Origin: Lachnospiraceae bacterium UBA2860
GTDB taxonomy: Bacteria; Bacillota; Clostridia; Lachnospirales; Lachnospiraceae
NCBI GenBank assembly: GCA_002350625.1
Contig: DEFE01000019.1
Location: 10,313 to 37,030 of the forward strand
Direction of reading: 5' to 3'
Length of the DNA stretch: 26,718 nucleotides
The notes under the pieces are model-generated. The model had not been told where the DNA came from and did not search any database. It saw only the letters and a program-made list of their open reading frames with translations. Positions 1 through 5,292 of the stretch are shown piece after piece. The first letter of the stretch is position 1. Each line of letters starts with the position of its first letter. The position numbers and the translations under genes were made by a program.

Positions 1-695
1 GCTTCGCGTGCCTGGAAGAAGATATCCGGGTTCTGCGCGGAACCTCTCTCGCACGGATGATTCGGATTGAGCGCGTGATCGCGGAAGCGCTGGATCGCGT
101 CCATATCAGCAAGATCCTTCAGGTCTTCATAGTCCCAGGTCTCGATCTTCTGGATCTCGTGGGATGTGCGGAAGCCGTCAAAGAAGTTGATGAAAGGAAT
201 GCTTCCCTTGAGCGCTGCAAGGTGGGCAACCGGTGTCAGGTCCATGACTTCCTGTACGGAAGAGGAGCAGAGCATCGCGCATCCTGTCTGACGACATGCA
301 TAAACGTCAGAATGGTCGCCGAAGATGGACAGAGCGTGGCTTGCCACAGCGCGGGCGGATACGTCGAAGACGCCCGGAAGCTGCTCGCCCGCGACCTTGT
401 ACAGGTTCGGGATCATCAGCAGAAGTCCCTGGGAAGCGGTGAATGTCGTCGTCAGAGCGCCTGCTGCGAGGGAGCCGTGATAGGCACCGGCAGCACCGGC
501 TTCGGACTGCATCTCCGTGACCTGGACCTCCTGGCCGAAGATGTTCTTGCGGCCGGCTGTCGCCCATTCATCGACATGCTCGGGCATGACGGATGACGGC
601 GTGATCGGATAGATGGTCGCTACTTCGGTAAACGCATATGAGGCATGCGCTGCCGCTTCGTTTCCATCCATGGTCAGCATTTTTCTTTTTGCCAT
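1..695 (-). CDS. nifJ: Pyruvate:ferredoxin (flavodoxin) oxidoreductase, N-terminal part (runs off left edge)
   Basis: Oxidises pyruvate with coenzyme A to acetyl-CoA and CO2, passing electrons to ferredoxin or flavodoxin; a central cytoplasmic enzyme of anaerobes. Only about 231 of the roughly 1,170-1,190 residues usual for the single-chain enzyme are present. The protein starts MAKRKMLTMDGNEAAAH and has the family's YPITPSSVMPEHVDEWA motif near residue 30, the VTEMQSEAGAAGA segment, and the TFTASQGLLLM and FGDHSDVY stretches of the pyruvate-binding domain I. The ATG at 695 is preceded by GGAGG at 9 bases. A promoter and a leader hairpin lie upstream (758-787 and 723-744), so it is probably transcribed alone. 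The family call is secure; the later iron-sulfur and thiamine-diphosphate domains lie outside the window and cannot be checked. Confidence 0.95.
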   Translation of the reverse strand, partial: MAKRKMLTMDGNEAAAHASYAFTEVATIYPITPSSVMPEHVDEWATAGRKNIFGQEVQVTEMQSEAGAAGAYHGSLAAGALTTTFTASQGLLLMIPNLYKVAGEQLPGVFDVSARAVASHALSIFGDHSDVYACRQTGCAMLCSSSVQEVMDLTPVAHLAALKGSIPFINFFDGFRTSHEIQKIETWDYEDLKDLADMDAIQRFRDHALNPNHPCERGSAQNPDIFFQARE

Positions 696-722
696 GTTTT
701 CGTTTCCTCCTTATCCCTTTAG

Positions 723-744
723 AAAAGCGCATTCCCGCGCTTTT
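723..744 (-). promoter_or_regulatory. Leader hairpin of the pyruvate:ferredoxin oxidoreductase mRNA
   Basis: An 8-base inverted repeat, AAAAGCGC and GCGCTTTT with a 6-base loop, lies between the promoter and the start codon. Read in the direction of the gene, the stem is followed by a short T-rich run (TTTTCT). It could be a weak attenuator or an mRNA 5' stabiliser. The stem is seen; the function is inferred. Confidence 0.45.
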
Positions 745-757
745 TCATACTTTGGTA

Positions 758-787
758 ATTATAGCACGCTCCCGCCTTTCTTGTCCA
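758..787 (-). promoter_or_regulatory. Promoter of the pyruvate:ferredoxin oxidoreductase gene
   Basis: The minus strand shows TGGACA, an 18-base spacer and TATAAT. The TATAAT is preceded by TGC, giving an extended -10 (TGCTATAAT). It lies about 60 bases upstream of the start codon, with no other minus-strand gene in between. The same TGCTATAAT occurs before the SPFH gene at 11480-11488. Confidence 0.7.
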
Positions 788-814
788 TGCGTCTCCCGGA
801 TTGTTGCAAAAAAT

Positions 815-841
815 ATGACACGGGGTCTGACCCCCTGTCAT
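815..841 (-). terminator. Palindrome A, terminator-like
   Basis: On the minus strand ATGACA, one mismatch, GGGG-T, the loop CAG, then A-CCCC, one mismatch and TGTCAT form a strong stem followed by ATTTTTT. This fits a rho-independent terminator for the VanZ-to-membrane-protein operon. The core GGGGTCAGACCCC also looks like a dispersed REP-type palindrome, and a diverged copy lies 17 bases away at 858-887. Confidence 0.6.
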
Positions 842-857
842 GTTGCATACAATATAA

Positions 858-887
858 AACTGACAGAAGGTCTCCCCCCTGTCAGTT
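858..887 (-). terminator. Palindrome B, terminator-like
   Basis: On the minus strand AACTGACAG and CTGTCAGTT pair perfectly (9 bp) around a 12-base loop GGGGGAGACCTT, followed by TTTAT. It lies 15 bases after the stop codon at 903 and is the first candidate terminator of that operon. Its left arm and loop resemble those of palindrome A, which suggests two diverged copies of one element. Confidence 0.6.
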
Positions 888-902
888 TGCATGCCAGTGA
901 TA

Positions 903-1631
903 TCATCGCCGCGCGAACACGTAGCTGTCCGGCGTGTGCGCGATTGCTTTATACCCGGAGGAGCGCAGGGCCTTCTCGAGCTCGCTGCTCTCCTTCCGGA
1001 TCACGAAGAAGTCCTCCGTGCTTTCCGTGTCCGGAGACGGCGCTCCCTCGTCGGCATAGAGCGCAGTCGAGATGAGTATTGCCGGATTATAAGCCATCGC
1101 TTCTTCCGCGAAGTCCGCTCTCTCGAACGCCACGACCGGCGCGTCTGTCTCCGCGTCGGCGGCGATGTAGTCGCAGATCGTGACGAGCTCCGCATCCGCC
1201 TTCATCATGTTCGCCGGCATTTCCGTTCCGGCATAGCTCCTGAGCCGCGGCGTGCCGAGGAGTGCAAGAACGGCGAGCGCGAAGACGGTGAGCAGGATCT
1301 TCGGGACGATGTGCGGCAGCCGGGACGCGGCCGAGACGACGCCCGCGGCGGGGATCATGGTGATCGGTACGATCCAGAGCACGCTGTAATAATTCTCGAT
1401 GAAGCGGCTGTTATTGCCGAGAAGGAGCGGGAACACATACGGGTTGAAGACGGTGAGGATGAGCAGAATGAGCGGGTAAAGAAATGCTGTCCTGACCCGT
1501 CTTCCGCCGGAGACGGCAGCGACGACAAGGAAAACCGCCGCCACGATGATATAGTATCCCGGTGCCTGATACTGGCTGAGTGTTTTAAGGAGAAAAGAAA
1601 GACCGGATTCGGTCGGCAGATAATTCGTCAA
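903..1631 (-). CDS. Polytopic membrane protein, C-terminal partner (TTG start), possibly second half of a GT-C-like/DUF6077-like protein
   Basis: A protein of 242 residues. The first 140 or so hold about five hydrophobic segments, including the YYIIVAAVFLVVAAV and YSVLWIVPITMIPAAGVV stretches. The last 100 residues form a soluble alpha/beta-looking tail ending VFARR. The layout, membrane helices then a small extracytoplasmic domain, is that of the C-terminal half of large GT-C-like membrane proteins. The start is read as TTG at 1631 because AGGAGG lies 6 bases upstream and overlaps the stop codon of the preceding gene. The longer frame opening at an ATG at 1667 would begin with arginine- and cysteine-rich shadow sequence and has no ribosome site. 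The preceding 347-residue membrane protein may supply the other half. Function unknown. Confidence 0.7.
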   Translation of the reverse strand: MTNYLPTESGLSFLLKTLSQYQAPGYYIIVAAVFLVVAAVSGGRRVRTAFLYPLILLILTVFNPYVFPLLLGNNSRFIENYYSVLWIVPITMIPAAGVVSAASRLPHIVPKILLTVFALAVLALLGTPRLRSYAGTEMPANMMKADAELVTICDYIAADAETDAPVVAFERADFAEEAMAYNPAILISTALYADEGAPSPDTESTEDFFVIRKESSELEKALRSSGYKAIAHTPDSYVFARR

Positions 1632-1637
1632 GGCGCA

Positions 1638-1643
1638 CCTCCT
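1638..1643 (-). promoter_or_regulatory. Ribosome binding site overlapping the upstream stop codon
   Basis: TAG, the stop codon of the upstream membrane-protein gene, runs straight into AGGAGG (read as TAGGAGG), and TTG follows 6 bases later. This decides the TTG start of the downstream gene and implies translational coupling. Confidence 0.75.
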
Positions 1644-2685
1644 ACAGAGCCGGCACAGCCAGCGCATTCATGTGAATGAGCAGGACGATGAGCGGCACGG
1701 CCGCCCCGGCGGGAACGAGAAGAAGCAGCATCCATTTTTTCCTGATCACGGCCGTCGGGATAAACACCGCCGCCATCGCGCAGGGAATGATAAGGAGCGC
1801 CGACTCCGTGAAGCTCACGGATGCGATGCCCGCAAGCACGGCGAGAAGCCACAGCCGGATGTTTCCCGGGCGGTCATAAAGCGCCTGGGCAAGCAGCAGG
1901 ATGAACGGAATCATGACGCAGGCGATCGCCGCCTCCCCTGTCCAGCCCGCGCCGTACAGAAGCCCCTGCGGCGTATAAGGCGTCCGGAAAAGAAGCCCTG
2001 CCGCATACGTCAGGATCGCCGCAAAGGAAGCGCGGATGGTATTGCTGTCGAACAAGCGGTAAAACACGCGGTAGATGATGAGCGAGCTCACGATATGCGT
2101 CACGACGCTCCGCACGATCTTCATCTCCGTCATCGGATGGAGCCCCGTGAGGCGGACGATCAGTTCGTCGAGCCCGTAATAGCGGACATGCATATTCGCG
2201 ATCGTAAATGCCGCCTTCTCTCCCGTTCCGGGGACATACACGCCAAACGTGTCCGTGTACACATCCTTGGCCACGCGCGCGATCACATGTCCCGGATCAC
2301 CGGCGCCCGGAAGGATGATGACAAGAGCCGCGCACCCGGCCGCCACAAGAAGCGCGATGAACGCCGAGAAGCGGAAGCCGATCCCGCCGGAGAACACGGA
2401 CGTTCCCCTGAAAACGGAAGAAAAATTGACGACGACGGACAGCGCGGCCGCAAAGCACAGCGCGCCGGCCAGGACATAGACGTACTTCGTCAGTGTGAAA
2501 TGCATATAAAGAGCGACAAGCGACACGATCTCCGTGATGGCGTGCGTCACGACAAAACCGGCGCAGATCGTCTCCGCGGCGGACTTTTTCTCGTCCCCCG
2601 CGGCGAACGGCATCACGCCGCCTGTCAGAAACAGCACCAGCAGCTCGGCCATAACAGCCGCCGCCGTAACCACCATCTGTGTCAT
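1642..2685 (-). CDS. Polytopic membrane protein, possibly first half of a GT-C-like/DUF6077-like protein
   Basis: A protein of 347 residues with roughly eight to nine hydrophobic segments. An extracytoplasmic loop near residues 130-180 contains acidic and aromatic residues (VAKDVYTDTFGVYVPG, then MHVRYYGLDELI), which recalls the first external loop of GT-C glycosyltransferases. It stops abruptly after a transmembrane helix, in IHMNALAVPAL. The next gene restarts 10 bases after the stop in another frame and continues with more helices and a soluble tail. Together the two make about 589 residues, a plausible size for one GT-C-like or DUF6077-like protein; that family name is a recollection, not a search result. 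The start at 2685 lies 23 bases after the ABC-F stop and has only a weak AGAAGAG ribosome site. Confidence 0.75.
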   Translation of the reverse strand: MTQMVVTAAAVMAELLVLFLTGGVMPFAAGDEKKSAAETICAGFVVTHAITEIVSLVALYMHFTLTKYVYVLAGALCFAAALSVVVNFSSVFRGTSVFSGGIGFRFSAFIALLVAAGCAALVIILPGAGDPGHVIARVAKDVYTDTFGVYVPGTGEKAAFTIANMHVRYYGLDELIVRLTGLHPMTEMKIVRSVVTHIVSSLIIYRVFYRLFDSNTIRASFAAILTYAAGLLFRTPYTPQGLLYGAGWTGEAAIACVMIPFILLLAQALYDRPGNIRLWLLAVLAGIASVSFTESALLIIPCAMAAVFIPTAVIRKKWMLLLLVPAGAAVPLIVLLIHMNALAVPAL

Positions 2686-2708
2686 GAATCTCTTCTGCCG
2701 CCTTTCGC

Positions 2709-4349
2709 TTAGTTATCTTCTTCCTGCTCCGGAGCCGCCACATAGATCTGGCGCTTCTTGGCCATCGCGTCGCTTGCCAGATACTCGTCGTAAGTGCCGA
2801 CCTTGTCGATCAGCGTCCCGTCCGGAAGGAACTCCATGATGCGGTTCGCCGTCGACTCCACGATCTGATGGTCCCGCGACGTGAACAGGATGACGCCCGG
2901 GAACTTGATCATGCCGTTGTTGAGCGCAGTGATCGCCTCCATGTCGAGATGGTTCGTCGGCTCGTCAAAGATAAGGACGTTGGCGCCGGATATCATCATC
3001 TTCGAGAGAAGGCATCTCACCTTCTCGCCTCCCGACAGCACGCGCACGCGCTTGATGCCGTCCTCGCCCGCAAAGAGCATGCGCCCGAGGAAGCTCCGGA
3101 CATAAGTCGTATCCTTATTCTCCGAATACTGCGTCAGCCAGTCCGCGATCGTCATGTCGCTCGTGAACTCGTCGCTGTAATCCTGCGGGAAATACGCCTG
3201 CGAGGTCGTGATGCCCCACTTGTAGTAGCCCTCGTCCGGCTCCATCCGGCCGCAGATAATCTCAAAAAGCACGGTCTTCGCGCGCTCATTGCCGCCGACA
3301 AAGGCAACCTTGTCTGTTCTGTTGATGATAAAGTTCAGGTCCTTGAAGATCACTTCCCCGTCGATGGTCTTGGAGAGGTGCTCGACGAACAGGACGTCAT
3401 TGCCGATCTCGCGGTTCGGCCGGAAGTCGATATACGGATACTTCCGGCTCGACGGCACCATCGTCTCGAGCTCGATCTTTTCAAGAGCGCGCTTTCTTGA
3501 TGTCGCCTGCTTCGATTTCGACGCGTTCGCGGAGAAGCGCGCGATGAACTCCTTCAGTTCCTTGATCTGCTCTTCCTTCTTCCTGTTCTGCTCCTTCATC
3601 TGCCGGACAAGCAGCTGGGAGGACTCGAACCAGAAGTCGTAGTTGCCCGCGAAGAGGCGGATCTTTCCGTAGTCGATGTCCGCGGTCTGCGTGCAGACCT
3701 TGTTGAGGAAGTACCTGTCGTGCGACACGACGATCACCGTGTTGTTGAAGCCGATCAGGAACTCCTCGAGCCACTCGATGGCGTCGAGGTCCAGGTGGTT
3801 CGTCGGCTCGTCGAGCAGCAGGATATCCGGGTTTCCGAAGAGCGCCTGCGCGAGCAGCACCTTGACCTTGAGCGGTCCCTCCAGTGTGCCGAGCTTACTG
3901 TGATGCAGTTCCGGATCGATGCCAAGTCCCGTGAGCAGCGTCTCCGCGTCGGATTCCGCCTCCCAGCCGTTCATCTCCGCGAACTCGCCCTCGAGCTCGG
4001 AAGCCCGTATGCCGTCCTCGTCGGTAAAGTCTTCTTTGGCGTAAATGGCGTCCTTCTCTTTCATCACCTCATAGAGCCTGGGGTTCCCGAGGATGACCGC
4101 GTCGAGGACCTCGTAGTCGTCGTATTTGAAGTGATCCTGCTCAAGGAAAGAGATGCGGTCGCCGGGCGTCACGGCGATCGTTCCGTTCGTCGTCTCCAGC
4201 TGTCCCGCCAGAATCTTCAGGAAGGTGGACTTGCCGGCGCCATTTGCGCCGATGAGGCCGTAGCAGTTTCCTTCCGTGAATTTGATATTGACATCTTCAA
4301 ACAGTGCTTTCTTGCCGACCCTGTAGGTCACGCCGATGGCTTCAATCAT
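2709..4349 (-). CDS. ABC-F family ATPase (YbiT/EttA-like)
   Basis: A soluble tandem ATP-binding-cassette protein of 546 residues with no membrane domain; ABC-F members act on the ribosome as translation factors or resistance proteins. Domain 1: Walker A GANGAGKST (34-42), Walker B DILLLDEPTNHLD (175-187), switch SHDRYF (209-214). A charged helical linker follows at about 242-300. Domain 2: Walker A replaced by GGNERAKTV (352-360), signature LSGGEKVRCLL (438-448), Walker B NVLIFDEPTNHLD (457-469). The first signature is degenerate (LGTLEGPLKVKVLL, 153-166, instead of LSGGQ). This pattern fits the YbiT-like branch better than the antibiotic-resistance branches, but the branch is an inference. 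The start overlaps the VanZ gene by 8 bases, indicating an operon. Confidence 0.93.
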   Translation of the reverse strand: MIEAIGVTYRVGKKALFEDVNIKFTEGNCYGLIGANGAGKSTFLKILAGQLETTNGTIAVTPGDRISFLEQDHFKYDDYEVLDAVILGNPRLYEVMKEKDAIYAKEDFTDEDGIRASELEGEFAEMNGWEAESDAETLLTGLGIDPELHHSKLGTLEGPLKVKVLLAQALFGNPDILLLDEPTNHLDLDAIEWLEEFLIGFNNTVIVVSHDRYFLNKVCTQTADIDYGKIRLFAGNYDFWFESSQLLVRQMKEQNRKKEEQIKELKEFIARFSANASKSKQATSRKRALEKIELETMVPSSRKYPYIDFRPNREIGNDVLFVEHLSKTIDGEVIFKDLNFIINRTDKVAFVGGNERAKTVLFEIICGRMEPDEGYYKWGITTSQAYFPQDYSDEFTSDMTIADWLTQYSENKDTTYVRSFLGRMLFAGEDGIKRVRVLSGGEKVRCLLSKMMISGANVLIFDEPTNHLDMEAITALNNGMIKFPGVILFTSRDHQIVESTANRIMEFLPDGTLIDKVGTYDEYLASDAMAKKRQIYVAAPEQEEDN

Positions 4350-4956
4350 CTCTCTTATACATCCTCGCTTCTCTACGTTTTTTCATTTCACTTCTGAGTC
4401 TTGCCCGCTCGAGCTTCGCGCCCTCCTCCCGGGCCAGGCGGATCTGCTCGTCCCACGCTTCCTCTTCCTGTTCTTTCAGGCGCTCCTCTTTCTTCAGGTG
4501 CCGGCTCTGCCAGGCGCTGTAGATGAACAGGATGAGCGCCACGGCGATGAGAACGCCCGTCATGTCGATGCACACATCCTCGAATCTCCCCTCTCTTCCC
4601 GAGACATAGCTCTGGTGCAGCTCGTCGAAACAGGCGTATATAAACGAAATCACGATGGATACCGCCGCGCTCCTCGTGGCGAGCATGGAGAAGAAGAACG
4701 ACAGGAACAGCAGCGTCATCAAAATGGCGTATTCCGTCATGTGCGCCCCTTTTCTCACGACGGGGTGCAGCGTCTCGATCAGCTCCTCGGGACTCTTGTC
4801 CCGCAGCACGGTCACGTGCAGAAAATCCGCGATTTCCGCCGTCACCTTGTAGGACAGGCCTGCGGACAGCTCGCCGTCCTGTCCGGAAAACTGAAAGATG
4901 ACAATCATCCAGACCACGGTCGGCACAAACCAGAAAAACCTGCGTATCACACTCAT
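4342..4956 (-). CDS. VanZ-like family membrane protein
   Basis: A small membrane protein of 204 residues with four hydrophobic helices in the first 150. It shows the VanZ motifs PVVRKGAHMTEYAIL and CFDELHQSYVSGREGRFEDV followed by CIDMTGV. VanZ proteins affect envelope properties and, in some hosts, low-level teicoplanin resistance; the biochemical role is unsettled. After the last helix there is an unusual charged tail of about 55 residues, rich in Glu, Lys and Arg, which probably forms a cytoplasmic helix. ATG at 4956 was chosen; the GTG codon immediately before it (4959) is also possible because the nearest GAGG is 13-16 bases upstream. It is the first gene of the run leading to the ABC-F ATPase and the two membrane proteins. 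Confidence 0.9.
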   Translation of the reverse strand: MSVIRRFFWFVPTVVWMIVIFQFSGQDGELSAGLSYKVTAEIADFLHVTVLRDKSPEELIETLHPVVRKGAHMTEYAILMTLLFLSFFFSMLATRSAAVSIVISFIYACFDELHQSYVSGREGRFEDVCIDMTGVLIAVALILFIYSAWQSRHLKKEERLKEQEEEAWDEQIRLAREEGAKLERARLRSEMKKRREARMYKRDD

Positions 4957-5010
4957 CACAAACCGGCAGTTTCCTCACAACTAAAGGGTGCGCTTTTCTC
5001 TTTTCCGGAG

Positions 5011-5016
5011 TATAAT
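5011..5016 (+). promoter_or_regulatory. Candidate -10 box for the 40-residue membrane protein
   Basis: A perfect TATAAT lies 44 bases upstream of the start codon at 5060. No good -35 hexamer is visible at 16-18 bases, so this is a weaker call than the other promoters. Confidence 0.4.
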
Positions 5017-5059
5017 GTCTCGTAGAAATCACTGCGGGCAAACGGAAAGGAGAAGGCGC

Positions 5060-5182
5060 ATGTTCAAAAAGGCTAAAATTCAGGAGGAGATCGTGCTCGG
5101 CTGCGCCGCCATCGCTTTTATGGCGATCCTCATGCTGGCCAGCTATCTCGACTCCGCAGCAGCCCGCCGCGCAAAACACTGA
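5060..5182 (+). CDS. Small single-pass membrane protein, 40 residues
   Basis: A short gene with its own signals: AAGGAG at 5047-5052, seven bases before ATG 5060, a TATAAT further upstream, and a strong terminator at 5255-5292. The product has a charged amino end (MFKKAKIQEE), one hydrophobic helix at about residues 10-30, and a basic carboxy end (ARRAKH). A longer frame starting upstream at 4988 exists but lacks a ribosome site and would include arginine-rich non-coding-looking sequence. It is transcribed divergently from VanZ and convergently with the YfhO-family gene. I recognise no family and the function is unknown; small proteins like this often modulate a larger membrane partner, but none is indicated. 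Confidence 0.6.
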   Translation: MFKKAKIQEEIVLGCAAIAFMAILMLASYLDSAAARRAKH

Positions 5183-5240
5183 CGCGGCGTCCCGTAAAAA
5201 TCTGCATAACGCGCCGTCTTAATGGCGCGGCAGTACGCTT

Positions 5241-5246
5241 ATTATA
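5241..5246 (-). promoter_or_regulatory. Candidate extended -10 box for the VanZ operon
   Basis: The minus strand reads TTGCTATAAT, an extended -10 element, just beyond the shared terminator. If used, transcription would run under the 40-residue gene and reach VanZ after a leader of about 275 bases. No good -35 is visible. It is the best minus-strand candidate found in the 4960-5266 interval, but weak. Confidence 0.3.
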
Positions 5247-5254
5247 GCAAAACC

Positions 5255-5292
5255 GGCGGGGAAATTCATCCAAATTTCCTCGCCGCTTTTTT
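5255..5292. terminator. Bidirectional rho-independent terminator
   Basis: GGCGGGGAAATT (5255-5266) pairs with AATTTCCTCGCC (5273-5284), with one G-T wobble. On the plus strand GC and six T follow, ending the 40-residue gene. On the minus strand the stem is followed by GGTTTTGC and ends the YfhO-family operon. The right arm lies inside the last codons of the YfhO-family gene. Confidence 0.85.

Noticed and set aside
1632..1667. ATG at 1667 as the start of the C-terminal membrane protein
   Set aside because: It overlaps the preceding gene, has no ribosome site, and adds arginine- and cysteine-rich residues. The TTG at 1631 has AGGAGG at 6 bases.
1672..2712. Plus-strand open frame of 346 codons
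   Set aside because: It lies opposite the hydrophobic membrane-protein gene and encodes an Arg/His/Asp-rich product with no domain, the usual shadow of a GC-rich membrane gene. Other long plus-strand frames at 57-596, 3720-4397, 6532-7536, 7699-8844, 11715-12581 and 15698-16558 were rejected for the same reason.
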